Shown here one piece after another: positions 8,783 to 20,016 of a stretch of 64,000 nt of DNA (the stretch's first letter is position 1; the number at the start of each line of letters is the position of its first letter). Position numbers and translations under genes: made by a program. The stretch spans positions 7,750,001-7,814,000 of the forward strand of contig NZ_CP163525.1 of NCBI RefSeq assembly GCF_041080655.1. The letters run 5' to 3'. The stretch comes from Streptomyces sp. CG4. GTDB taxonomy: Bacteria; Actinomycetota; Actinomycetes; Streptomycetales; Streptomycetaceae. Below the pieces are notes generated by a model. It was not told the origin of the DNA. It searched no databases and worked only from the letters and a program-made list of their open reading frames with translations.

Positions 8783-9916
8783 ATGTCAGAGGTGTACGCG
8801 ACCCGCCGATCCCGGCTGAGAGACCACGTCACCGCGGCCGGCACCGCGGCAGCGCTCGTCACCCGCCCAGCCAACGTGCGCTACCTCGCCGCCGCGGCCC
8901 CGCAGGGCTCCGCTCTGCTGCTCGGCAGACGCGAGGACCTCCTCGTCTGCGCAGGCCCGCCCGAAGACCGCCCCTACGAGGGCCGGCCCGACGACAACCT
9001 GCGCGTACACGTCCTCCCCCCGAACGCCACCGGAGCAGGCACGGGCCCAGGCCCCGGCGACGCCGCGGTCGCCGCTGCGGGCCTGGCCGTGGCCCAGGGC
9101 GCCGACTCCCTGGCCGTCGAGGAACACCACCTCACGGTCACCCGGCACAGAGCCCTCTCCACCGTGGCCCCCGGGATCCGCCTGGGTGACCTCGGCGGGG
9201 CCGTCGAGCAGCTCCGGGTGATCAAGGACGAGGAGGAGATCTCCTGCCTCCGCATCGGCGCCGAGATCGCCGACCAGGCCCTCGGTGAGCTGCTGGAGTC
9301 CATCCTGGTCGGCCGCACCGAGCGGCACCTCGCGCTGGAGCTGGAGCGCCGTCTGGTCGACCACGGCGCGGACGGCCCGGCCTTCCCCACGTCCGTGGCC
9401 ACCGGTCCGAACTCCGGCCGGCGCGGTCACCGGCCCACCGACCGGCGGGTGGAGGAGGGCGACTTTCTCACCGTGTGCCTGGGCGCGACCTACCGCGGCT
9501 ACCGCTGCGAGATCGGCCGGACCTTCGTCATCGGCACCTCGCCCGCCGACTGGCAGATCGACCTGTACGACCTCGTCTTCGCCGCCCAGCGCGCCGGACG
9601 CGAGTCCCTGGCACCAGGCGCGGCCTTCGGTGATGTGGACCGCGCGGCACGCCAGGTACTGGATTCCGCCGGCTATGCGGAGGCCCTCCCACCGCTGACC
9701 GGACACGGCGTCGGACTCGAAATCGACGAGGACCCGCAGTTGGCGCCCGCGGCCATGGGTAAACTGGACGCTTGCGTGCCGGTCACCGTCGAACCGGGGG
9801 TCCACCTCCCGGGCCGGGGCGGTGTCCGGATCGATGACACGCTCGTCGTACGCCCCGAGGCGGACGGCGGACCCGAGCTACTCACCATCACGACCAAGGA
9901 GCTGCTCGCGCTGTAG
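8783..9916 (+). CDS. M24 (Xaa-Pro peptidase) family protein with substituted metal ligands
   Basis: The 377-residue product has the creatinase-like N-terminal domain and the C-terminal pita-bread fold of aminopeptidase P and prolidase. Motifs are in the usual order, but three of the five expected metal ligands differ. VCLGATYRGY has Cys232 where Asp is usual, RCEIGRTF has Glu243 where Asp is usual, and GGVRIDDT has Asp351 where Glu is usual. The His of GHGVGLE (308) and the Glu of VTVEPG (337) are kept. It may bind a different metal set, have altered activity or be a non-catalytic paralogue. The peptidase-efp-nusB order is widespread in bacteria. The annotation as a peptidase is family-based only. 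Confidence 0.85.
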   Translation: MSEVYATRRSRLRDHVTAAGTAAALVTRPANVRYLAAAAPQGSALLLGRREDLLVCAGPPEDRPYEGRPDDNLRVHVLPPNATGAGTGPGPGDAAVAAAGLAVAQGADSLAVEEHHLTVTRHRALSTVAPGIRLGDLGGAVEQLRVIKDEEEISCLRIGAEIADQALGELLESILVGRTERHLALELERRLVDHGADGPAFPTSVATGPNSGRRGHRPTDRRVEEGDFLTVCLGATYRGYRCEIGRTFVIGTSPADWQIDLYDLVFAAQRAGRESLAPGAAFGDVDRAARQVLDSAGYAEALPPLTGHGVGLEIDEDPQLAPAAMGKLDACVPVTVEPGVHLPGRGGVRIDDTLVVRPEADGGPELLTITTKELLAL

Positions 9917-9960
9917 CGCGTGATCCGGGGTCGTACGTCAGTCCAGGAGATTCCGCAACC

Positions 9961-10527
9961 GTGGCTTCCACGAACGACCTCAAGAACGGCATGGTGCTCA
10001 AGCTCGAAGGCGGCCAGCTCTGGTCCGTCGTCGAGTTCCAGCACGTCAAGCCTGGCAAGGGCCCGGCCTTCGTGCGCACCAAGCTGAAGAACGTGCTGTC
10101 CGGCAAGGTGGTCGACAAGACCTTCAACGCCGGCGTCAAGGTCGAGACCGCCACTGTCGACAAGCGCGACATGCAGTTCTCGTACATGGACGGCGACTAC
10201 TTCGTCTTCATGGACATGGAGACCTACGACCAGCTGCACATCGACCGGAAGGCTGTCGGCGACGCCGCCAACTTCCTGATCGAGGGCTTCACCGCCACCG
10301 TCGCCCAGCACGAGGGCGAGGTGCTCTTCGTCGAGCTGCCGGCCGCCGTCGAGCTGACCATCCAGGAGACCGAGCCGGGCGTCCAGGGCGACCGCTCGAC
10401 CGGTGGCACCAAGCCCGCCACCCTGGAGACCGGTCACCAGATCCAGGTGCCGCTCTTCATCACCACCGGTGAGAAGATCAAGGTCGACACCCGCACGAGC
10501 GACTACCTCGGCCGGGTGAACAGCTAA
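9961..10527 (+). CDS. efp: Elongation factor P
   Basis: Binds ribosomes stalled at polyproline stretches and promotes peptide bond formation. All three beta-barrel domains are present in 188 residues: the KOW-like N-terminal domain (NDLKNGMVLKLEGGQLW) and two OB folds ending in TRTSDYLGRV. The tip loop reads KPGKGPAF, the form typical of actinobacteria, where the tip Lys is thought to work without the beta-lysylation used in E. coli. The GTG at 9961 is 44 bases after the M24 gene. nusB begins two bases after the stop, so the two are surely cotranscribed. Confidence 0.97.
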   Translation: MASTNDLKNGMVLKLEGGQLWSVVEFQHVKPGKGPAFVRTKLKNVLSGKVVDKTFNAGVKVETATVDKRDMQFSYMDGDYFVFMDMETYDQLHIDRKAVGDAANFLIEGFTATVAQHEGEVLFVELPAAVELTIQETEPGVQGDRSTGGTKPATLETGHQIQVPLFITTGEKIKVDTRTSDYLGRVNS

Positions 10528-10529
10528 CC

Positions 10530-10958
10530 GTGGCTGCCCGCAACACGGCCCGCAAGCGCGCCTTCCAGATCCTCTTCGAGGGCGACCAGCGCGGCGCCGA
10601 CGTCCTGACGGTCCTCGCAGACTGGGTCCGGCTGTCCCGGTCCGACACACGGCAGCCTCCGGTCAGCGAGTACACGATGCAGCTGGTCGAGGGCTACGCC
10701 AAGCACGCGAAGCGCATCGACGAGCTGATCGCCCAGTACGCGGTCGGCTGGACGCTCGACCGGATGCCGGTCGTGGACCGCAACATCCTGCGGCTGGGCG
10801 CGTACGAGCTGATCTGGGTCGACGAGACCCCGGACGCCGTCGTCCTGGACGAGATGGTGCAGCTGGCGAAGGAGTTCTCGACCGACGAGTCGCCGTCGTT
10901 CGTGAACGGCCTGCTGGGCCGGCTGAAGGAACTCAAGCCTTCGCTCCGCCGGGCCTAG
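10530..10958 (+). CDS. nusB: Transcription antitermination factor NusB
   Basis: Small all-helical RNA-binding protein that, with ribosomal protein S10, assembles on boxA of rRNA operons to prevent premature termination. The 142 residues cover the whole family domain, from ARKRAFQILFEGD to SPSFVNGLLGRLKE. The GTG start follows the efp stop by two bases. The stop codon runs into a 22-bp tandem repeat, suggesting that the 3' end of the gene has been involved in local duplication. Confidence 0.96.
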   Translation: MAARNTARKRAFQILFEGDQRGADVLTVLADWVRLSRSDTRQPPVSEYTMQLVEGYAKHAKRIDELIAQYAVGWTLDRMPVVDRNILRLGAYELIWVDETPDAVVLDEMVQLAKEFSTDESPSFVNGLLGRLKELKPSLRRA

Positions 10959-11001
10959 CCGAACGCTTCGCCGGGCCCGGCCGAACGCTTCGCCGGGCCC
11001 A
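10958..11001. repeat. 22-bp tandem duplication after nusB
   Basis: Two 22-bp units (GCCGAACGCTTCGCCGGGCC plus two bases) follow each other at 10958-10979 and 10980-11001 and differ only in the last base. The end of the nusB coding sequence carries a more diverged third copy. Simple slippage or unequal exchange is the likeliest origin. Confidence 0.85.
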
Positions 11002-11064
11002 GCCGACAGAGGGGTGCCGTGGGACTGCGGCAACCGGGTGATCCGCGGGTCGTCCGTGGTTGCT

Positions 11065-11085
11065 CGCGCAGTTCCCCGCGCCCCT
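11065..11085 (-). repeat. Dispersed 21-bp Streptomyces intergenic element
   Basis: This is one arm of a 21-bp motif beginning CGCGCAGTTCCCCGCGCCCC. Complete copies occur at 32423-32443, 39438-39458 and 39487-39507, and a degenerate copy at 8697-8711. All lie outside genes. At 39438-39507 two copies form a perfect stem; here only one arm is present. Confidence 0.8.
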
Positions 11086-11130
11086 TTGGCGTTGGTGCCA
11101 CCCGGTAGCGAGACCGCACCGAAAAAGTCG

Positions 11131-11185
11131 TAAAAACGCCGCCGGGGTGGCCGGAAACCCATACGGGTCCGGCCACCCCGGCGGC
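11131..11185 (-). terminator. Intrinsic terminator of bldD
   Basis: A perfect 17-bp stem pairs 11138-11154 with 11169-11185 around a 14-base loop that itself has ACCC/GGGT. Read on the minus strand it is followed by GTTTTTACGACTTTTT, a proper U-tract. It lies 27 bases after the bldD stop and may also stop readthrough from nusB. Confidence 0.9.
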
Positions 11186-11211
11186 ACGTTTCTGCTCGGC
11201 TGTAGGGCGGC

Positions 11212-11715
11212 TCAGGCCTCTTCGTGAGTGGCCACGGCGCGGCGCGCGTCCGCGTCCAGGACGCCCCAGCTGATCAGCTGCTCGGTGAGGACCGAGGGGG
11301 ACTGGTCGTAGATCACGGCCAGAGTGCGCAGGTCGTCCTGGCGGATGGAGAGCACCTTGCCGTTGTAGTCACCGCGCTGGGACTGGATCGTGGCCGCGTA
11401 GCGCTGGAGGGGGCCCGCCTTCTCGGCCGGCACGGTGGCCAGCCGCTCCAGGTCCAGGACCAGCTTCGGCGGCGGCTCGGCGGCGCCGCCAGGCGTGGTG
11501 CCCGGCAGCAGCTCCTGCACCGGAACACCATAGAAATCAGCCAGCTCGGCGAGCCGCTGTACGGTCACCGCACGGTCGCCACGCTCGTACGACCCCACCA
11601 CAACGGCCTTCCAGCGACCCTGGGACTTCTCCTCGACACCGTGGAGGGAAAGGCCCTGCTGGGTGCGGATGGCCCGGAGCTTGGCCCCGAGCTGTTTGGC
11701 GTATTCGCTGGACAT
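11212..11715 (-). CDS. bldD: Developmental master regulator BldD
   Basis: BldD is the Streptomyces repressor that, when dimerised by tetrameric cyclic di-GMP, shuts off sporulation genes during vegetative growth. The 167-residue product has an N-terminal XRE-type helix-turn-helix (LRAIRTQQGLSLHGVEEKSQ with WKAVVVGSYERGDRAVTV). The C-terminal domain carries the c-di-GMP signature RGD-X8-RQDD, seen as RGDYNGKVLSIRQDD. The match to the known protein is essentially full length. The ATG is at 11713-11715. A GTAACTCAC palindrome typical of BldD targets lies 57-76 bases upstream, supporting autoregulation. It is a single-gene unit with its own terminator. Confidence 0.98.
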   Translation of the reverse strand: MSSEYAKQLGAKLRAIRTQQGLSLHGVEEKSQGRWKAVVVGSYERGDRAVTVQRLAELADFYGVPVQELLPGTTPGGAAEPPPKLVLDLERLATVPAEKAGPLQRYAATIQSQRGDYNGKVLSIRQDDLRTLAVIYDQSPSVLTEQLISWGVLDADARRAVATHEEA

Positions 11716-11771
11716 ATAGCTCCCCGGACACTGTGTCGACGCGGTCGGAGGGTGTTCCCGCCGCGCGGCTG

Positions 11772-11791
11772 GTAACTCACTGTGAGGTTAC
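11772..11791. promoter_or_regulatory. BldD-type operator (autoregulation)
   Basis: GTAACTCACTGTGAGGTTAC is a near-perfect inverted repeat (GTAACnTCAC-type half sites). It matches the BldD consensus nTnACnC(A/T)GnGTnAn as I remember it. It lies just upstream of bldD, where the known autoregulatory site is found. A further half site, GCGTGACTC, follows at about 11795. Confidence 0.75.
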
Positions 11792-11943
11792 GCAGCGTGA
11801 CTCTTGTGCGTCAAGCCGAATGGTCCACACCGACTCTTCCGTGGTAGTGGCGGCCCATTAGGCCAAGCGGGTGAAGGACGGGGTGATCAGGGCCTCCCCG
11901 CGGCCTGCTAGGGTGGATGGCGCAAATCCGACGTCCTTTAAGG

Positions 11944-11961
11944 TCCGTCCCGTGAGGCGGA
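11944..11961 (+). promoter_or_regulatory. PyrR-binding RNA hairpin in the pyr operon leader
   Basis: TCCGTC (11944-11949) pairs with GGCGGA (11956-11961) around the hexaloop CCGTGA. It is preceded by CCTTTAAGG and followed directly by the AAGGAGG ribosome site of pyrR (11963-11969). This matches the CNGNGAG-loop PyrR site of actinobacterial leaders. There, UMP-bound PyrR is thought to block ribosome entry rather than act through a terminator. No terminator or antiterminator is visible here, which agrees. Confidence 0.7.
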
Positions 11962-11979
11962 GAAGGAGGTCCGTTTCGT

Positions 11980-12555
11980 ATGGACAAGCAGGACTCGCAC
12001 GCCACCGCGTCCGATGCGCGGCCCGTTCTCGAAGGCCCCGACATCGCGCGGGTGCTGACCCGTATCGCCCACGAGATCGTCGAGCGCGCCAAGGGCGCCG
12101 ACGACGTGGTGCTCCTCGGCATCCCCACCCGGGGTGTCTTCCTCGCCCAGCGGCTCGCCGTCAAGCTGGCGCAGATCACCGACCGCACGGTGCCGGTCGG
12201 CTCGCTCGACATCACGATGTACCGCGACGACCTGCGCATGCATCCGCCGCGGGCGCTGGCCCGCACCGAGATCCCCGGTGACGGCATCGACGGCAAGCTG
12301 GTCGTCCTCGTCGACGACGTGCTCTTCTCCGGCCGTACCATCCGCGCCGCTCTCGACGCCCTGAACGACATCGGGCGCCCCCGCGCGGTCCAGCTCGCGG
12401 TCCTCGTCGACCGCGGCCACCGCGAACTGCCGATCCGCGCCGACTACGTCGGCAAGAACCTCCCCACGTCGTTGCGGGAGACGGTCAAGGTCCAGCTCGC
12501 CGAGGAGGACGGTCGCGACACCGTGCTGCTCGGTGTGAAGCAGGCCGGCCAGTAG
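11980..12555 (+). CDS. pyrR: Pyrimidine operon regulator / uracil phosphoribosyltransferase PyrR
   Basis: PyrR senses UMP and binds the leader RNA of its own operon; many homologues also convert uracil to UMP. The 191-residue protein shows the PRPP-binding motif VVLVDDVLFSGRTIRAAL and the early motif LLGIPTRGVFLA. The ATG at 11980 has an ideal AAGGAGG site. It heads the pyr operon; the 125-base gap to pyrB contains only a CTGGGGG-ACAT-CCCCCAG palindrome (12621-12638) of a kind common in Streptomyces spacers. Confidence 0.96.
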   Translation: MDKQDSHATASDARPVLEGPDIARVLTRIAHEIVERAKGADDVVLLGIPTRGVFLAQRLAVKLAQITDRTVPVGSLDITMYRDDLRMHPPRALARTEIPGDGIDGKLVVLVDDVLFSGRTIRAALDALNDIGRPRAVQLAVLVDRGHRELPIRADYVGKNLPTSLRETVKVQLAEEDGRDTVLLGVKQAGQ

Positions 12556-12620
12556 CAAGTCGGGCGCGAGGGCCCGCTTCGGCGTACCCGCGCACGCTCC
12601 CGTTTGCCCCACTGTGCCCT

Positions 12621-12638
12621 CTGGGGGACATCCCCCAG
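12621..12638. repeat. Short GC palindrome in the pyrR-pyrB spacer
   Basis: CTGGGGG-ACAT-CCCCCAG forms a seven-pair hairpin followed by a C-run but no U-tract. Sequences of this form are recurrent in Streptomyces spacers in my experience. A terminator role is doubtful because pyrB needs readthrough. Confidence 0.5.
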
Positions 12639-12680
12639 ACCCCCCGGATCCCGAATGAACTGCCTTACGGAGCCTGACAG

Positions 12681-13661
12681 ATGCAGCGTCATCTCATCTC
12701 GGCCGCCGACCTCACCCGCGACGACGCCGTCCTGATCCTCGACACCGCCGAGGAGATGGCCCGGGTCGCCGACCGGCCGATCAAGAAACTGCCGACCCTG
12801 CGCGGCCGCACGATCGTCAACCTCTTCTTCGAGGACTCCACGCGCACCCGGATCTCCTTCGAGGCCGCCGAGAAGCGCCTGTCCGCCGACGTCATCAACT
12901 TCACCGCCAAGGGGTCGAGCGTCTCCAAGGGCGAGTCCCTGAAGGACACCGCCCAGACCCTGGAGGCCATGGGCGTCGACGCCGTGGTCATCCGGCACGG
13001 CGCCTCCGGAGCCCCGTACCGCCTCGCGAACTCCGGCTGGATCGACGCGGCCGTCATCAACGCCGGCGACGGCACCCACCAGCACCCCACCCAGGCCCTG
13101 CTGGACGCGTTCACCATGCGCCGCCGGCTGATCGGCCGGGACGCCGGGCTCGGCCAGGACCTGTCCGGCAAGCGCATCACCCTCGTCGGCGACGTCCTGC
13201 ACAGCCGGGTCGCCCGCTCCAACGTCGACCTGCTGCACACCCTCGGCGCCGAGGTCACCCTGGTCGCCCCGCCCACCCTGGTCCCGGTCGGCGTCGAGAC
13301 CTGGCCGTGCGAGGTGGCGTACGACCTCGACGGCGCGCTGCCGAAGTCGGACGCGGTGATGATGCTCCGGGTCCAGCGCGAGCGGATGAACGCCGCCTTC
13401 TTCCCGACCGAGCGCGAGTACTCCCGCCGCTACGGCCTCGACGGCGACCGCATGGCCAAGCTGCCCGAGCACGCCATCGTGATGCACCCCGGCCCGATGG
13501 TGCGCGGTATGGAGATCACCGCCGAGGTCGCCGACTCCGACCGCTGCACCGCCGTCGAGCAGGTCGCCAACGGCGTCTCCATCCGGATGGCCGTGCTGTA
13601 CCTGCTGCTCGGCGGCAACGAGCCCGCCGTCACCCACGCCCGCACCAACGAGGAGAAGTAA
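12681..13661 (+). CDS. pyrB: Aspartate carbamoyltransferase catalytic chain
   Basis: Condenses carbamoyl phosphate with aspartate, the committed step of pyrimidine synthesis. The carbamoyl-phosphate loop STRTRISFE is at about residues 53-61 and the catalytic His lies in DGTHQHPTQALLDAFT. The LVGDVLHSRVARSN and HPGPMVRGME motifs follow. At 326 residues it is a normal catalytic chain. No regulatory pyrI follows, as expected for this lineage. pyrC starts six bases downstream. Confidence 0.97.
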   Translation: MQRHLISAADLTRDDAVLILDTAEEMARVADRPIKKLPTLRGRTIVNLFFEDSTRTRISFEAAEKRLSADVINFTAKGSSVSKGESLKDTAQTLEAMGVDAVVIRHGASGAPYRLANSGWIDAAVINAGDGTHQHPTQALLDAFTMRRRLIGRDAGLGQDLSGKRITLVGDVLHSRVARSNVDLLHTLGAEVTLVAPPTLVPVGVETWPCEVAYDLDGALPKSDAVMMLRVQRERMNAAFFPTEREYSRRYGLDGDRMAKLPEHAIVMHPGPMVRGMEITAEVADSDRCTAVEQVANGVSIRMAVLYLLLGGNEPAVTHARTNEEK

Positions 13662-13666
13662 GACCC

Positions 13667-14953
13667 ATGAGCAAGATCCTGATCCGTGGTGCGAAGGTGC
13701 TCGGCGGCGAGCCGCAGGACGTGCTGATCGACGGCGAGACGATCGCCGAGGTGGGGACCGGTCTGAGCGCCGAGGGCGCCGAGGTCGTGGAGGCCGCCGG
13801 CAAGGTGCTGCTGCCGGGCCTGGTCGACCTGCACACCCATCTGCGCGAGCCGGGCCGCGAGGACTCCGAGACGGTCCTGACCGGCACCCGCGCGGCCGCC
13901 TCCGGCGGCTACACCGCCGTGTTCGCCATGGCCAACACCTTCCCGGTCGCCGACACCGCCGGTGTCGTCGAACAGGTCTACCGGCTCGGCCAGGAGCACG
14001 GCTACTGCGACGTCCAGCCCATCGGCGCCGTCACCGTCGGCCTGGAGGGCAGGAAGCTCGCCGAGCTGGGCGCCATGCACGAGTCGGCCGCCGGGGTCAC
14101 CGTCTTCTCCGACGACGGCAAGTGCGTGGACGACGCGGTGATCATGCGCCGCGCGCTGGAGTACGTGAAGGCCTTCGGCGGTGTCGTCGCCCAGCACGCA
14201 CAGGAGCCGCGGCTCACCGAGGGCGCCCAGATGAACGAGGGCGTCGTCTCCGCCGAGCTGGGCCTGGGCGGCTGGCCGGCCGTCGCCGAGGAGTCGATCA
14301 TCGCGCGGGACGTGCTGCTCGCCGAGCACGTCGGCTCCCGCGTCCACATCTGCCACCTGTCGACCGCGGGGTCCGTGGAGATCGTCCGCTGGGCCAAGTC
14401 CCGCGGCATCGACGTCACCGCCGAGGTGACCCCGCACCACCTGCTCCTCACCGACGAGCTGGTGCGCACGTACAACCCCGTCTACAAGGTCAACCCGCCG
14501 CTGCGCACGGAGCGGGACGTGCACGCCCTGCGTGCGGCGCTCGCCGACGGCACGATCGACATCGTCGCCACCGACCACGCCCCGCACCCGCACGAGGACA
14601 AGGACTGCGAGTGGGCCGCCGCCGCCATGGGGATGGTGGGACTGGAGACCGCGTTGTCAGTGGTCCAGGAGACCATGGTCGACACGGGCCTGCTGGACTG
14701 GGCCGGCGTCGCCGACCGCATGTCCGTCAAGCCCGCGCAGATCGGACAGGCCACCGGGCACGGCCGTCCCGTCTCGGCCGGTGAGCCCGCCAACCTCACC
14801 CTGGTCGACACGGAATACCGTGGCCAGGTGGACCCCGCGGGCTTCGCCTCGCGCAGCCGCAACACCCCCTACGAGGGGCGTGCGCTGCCAGGCCGTGTGA
14901 CGCACACGTGGCTGCGGGGCAAGGCCACGCTCGTCGACGGGAAGCTCACGTGA
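13667..14953 (+). CDS. pyrC: Dihydroorotase
   Basis: Cyclises N-carbamoyl-aspartate to dihydroorotate. This is the long, class I type (428 residues). The metal motif is DLHTHLREPG near residue 57, the second histidine pair is in CHLSTAGSVE, and the catalytic Asp is in ATDHAPHP. A candidate start far upstream inside pyrB is rejected. The ATG at 13667 lies six bases after pyrB, with GAGGAG upstream. The stop overlaps the next start (GTGA). Confidence 0.96.
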   Translation: MSKILIRGAKVLGGEPQDVLIDGETIAEVGTGLSAEGAEVVEAAGKVLLPGLVDLHTHLREPGREDSETVLTGTRAAASGGYTAVFAMANTFPVADTAGVVEQVYRLGQEHGYCDVQPIGAVTVGLEGRKLAELGAMHESAAGVTVFSDDGKCVDDAVIMRRALEYVKAFGGVVAQHAQEPRLTEGAQMNEGVVSAELGLGGWPAVAEESIIARDVLLAEHVGSRVHICHLSTAGSVEIVRWAKSRGIDVTAEVTPHHLLLTDELVRTYNPVYKVNPPLRTERDVHALRAALADGTIDIVATDHAPHPHEDKDCEWAAAAMGMVGLETALSVVQETMVDTGLLDWAGVADRMSVKPAQIGQATGHGRPVSAGEPANLTLVDTEYRGQVDPAGFASRSRNTPYEGRALPGRVTHTWLRGKATLVDGKLT

Positions 14954-15510
14954 CACCTGTAATCCTGCTGGCCGAGGCCAAGAAGTCGGCCGCGGTCACC
15001 GACTGGCCGGCCCGTATCGGCTGGCTCGTCGGACTCGTGCTCTTCATCGCGCTCGTCTACTGGCTGATGCGCGAGGGCTGGAAGTGGCGCGGCACGCTCC
15101 AGGGCGACCTGCCCGAGCTCCCCAGCGCGCCGGACGAGCCCGGTACGGCCAGACTGACGATGAGTGGCCGTTACCACGGCTCGACCACCGCCGGGCAGTG
15201 GCTGGACCGCATCGTGGCCCACGGCCTCGGCACCCGCAGCCGCGCCGAGCTGACCCTCACGGACGCGGGCCTGGAGGTCGTACGCCCCGGGGCGACCGAC
15301 TTCTTCGTCCCGGCCGCCGCACTGCGCGAGGCCCGGCTGGACAAGGGCATCGCCGGCAAGGTCCTCACCGAGGGCGGCCTGCTGGTGGTGACCTGGGCAC
15401 ACGGGGAGAAGCTGATCGACTCCGGCTTCCGCTCCGACCACGCGGCCGAGCACACCGAATGGGTCGACACCCTGAACCAGATGATCAACGACACGGAAGG
15501 CGCACGATGA
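14950..15510 (+). CDS. Membrane-anchored PH-like domain protein of the pyr operon
   Basis: A 186-residue protein that begins at a GTG overlapping the pyrC stop and ends overlapping the carA start, so it is locked into the operon. One membrane helix is clear (IGWLVGLVLFIALVYWLM, about residues 20-37). A cytoplasmic domain follows with alternating beta strands (GRYHGSTTAGQWLDRIVAHG, LTLTDAGLEVVRPG). It resembles the bacterial PH-like family found next to carA in many actinobacteria. No catalytic motif is seen. A scaffold or membrane-tethering role for the pathway is only a guess from its position. Confidence 0.8.
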   Translation: MTPVILLAEAKKSAAVTDWPARIGWLVGLVLFIALVYWLMREGWKWRGTLQGDLPELPSAPDEPGTARLTMSGRYHGSTTAGQWLDRIVAHGLGTRSRAELTLTDAGLEVVRPGATDFFVPAAALREARLDKGIAGKVLTEGGLLVVTWAHGEKLIDSGFRSDHAAEHTEWVDTLNQMINDTEGAR

Positions 15511-16641
15511 CGACCTCCACCAGGGGAGCCGCCAAGGTTCCCGCCGTACTCGTCCTGGAGGACGGCCGCACCTTCCGCGGCCGTGCCTACGGGGCCGTGG
15601 GGGAGACCTTCGGCGAGGCCGTGTTCTCCACCGGCATGACCGGCTACCAGGAAACGCTGACCGACCCGTCGTACGACCGCCAGATCGTCGTCGCGACCGC
15701 CCCGCAGATCGGCAACACCGGCTGGAACGACGAGGACGACGAGTCGAGCCGCATCTGGGTCTCCGGCTACGTCGTGCGCGACCCCGCGCGCGTGCCCTCC
15801 AACTGGCGCGCCCAGCGCTCCCTGGACGACGAGCTGGTCGCGCAGGGCGTGGTCGGCATCTCCGGGATCGACACCCGCGCCCTCACCCGCCATCTGCGCG
15901 AGCGCGGCTCCATGCGCGCCGGCGTCTTCTCCGGCGAGGCGATCGCCCCCGTGGCCGAGCTGCTCGAGCGCGTCCAGGCCCAGCCGCACATGAAGGGCGC
16001 GAGCCTCTACGCCGAGGTCGCGACCAAGGAGGCCTACGTCGTCCCCGCGATCGGTGAGAAGAGGTTCACCGTCGCCGCGATCGACCTCGGCATCAAGGGC
16101 ATGACCCCGCACCGCATGGCCGAGCGCGGCATCGAGGTGCACGTGCTGCCCGCGACGGCCACCGAGGAGGACGTCTACGCCGTGCACCCGGACGGTGTGT
16201 TCTTCTCCAACGGCCCCGGCGACCCGGCCACCGCCGACGGCCCGGTCGCCCTGATGACCGCCGTCCTGGAGCGGAAGACGCCGCTGTTCGGCATCTGCTT
16301 CGGCAACCAGATCCTCGGCCGCGCCCTCGGCTTCGGCACCTACAAGCTGAAGTACGGCCACCGGGGCATCAACCAGCCCGTCCAGGACCGTACGACCGGC
16401 AAGGTCGAGGTCACCGCGCACAACCACGGCTTCGCCGTCGACGCGCCGCTCGACCAGGTCAGCGAGACGAAGTTCGGCCGCGCCGAGGTCTCGCACGTCT
16501 GCCTGAACGACGACGTCGTGGAGGGGCTGCAGCTGCTCGACCAGCCGGCCTTCTCCGTCCAGTACCACCCCGAAGCGGCAGCGGGCCCGCACGACGCCGC
16601 CTACCTGTTCGACCGCTTCGTTTCCCTGATGGAGGGCCAGC

Positions 16642-16649
<8 letters not shown>
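15507..16649 (+). CDS. carA: Carbamoyl-phosphate synthase small (glutaminase) subunit
   Basis: Hydrolyses glutamine and channels ammonia to CarB. The N-terminal domain opens with LVLEDGRTFRGRAYG. The class I amidotransferase domain has the nucleophile Cys in GICFGNQILG and the His/Glu pair in YHPEAAAGP. At 380 residues it is normal. The ATG at 15507 overlaps the previous stop (ATGA), and the carB GTG lies eight bases inside its 3' end. Confidence 0.98.
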
Positions 16650-19950
<3,301 letters not shown>

Positions 19951-19958
19951 CAGCCCTG

Positions 19959-19986
19959 AGGGGGACACCGGAAACGGTGTCCCCCT
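19959..19986 (+). terminator. Hairpin between carB and pyrD
   Basis: AGGGGGACACCG (19959-19970) and CGGTGTCCCCCT (19975-19986) form a perfect 12-bp stem with a GAAA tetraloop nine bases after the carB stop. There is no U-tract, so it may attenuate or protect mRNA ends rather than fully terminate. pyrD and pyrF lie only 30 bases further on. Confidence 0.7.
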
Positions 19987-20016
19987 CTGTATGAGGACCC
20001 CGAGGACTTTTCCGAG

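Noticed and set aside
19959..19986. Transcription-ending terminator that would separate pyrD-pyrF from the operon
   Set aside because: The hairpin lacks a U-tract and pyrD begins only 30 bases later, so full termination is not assumed.
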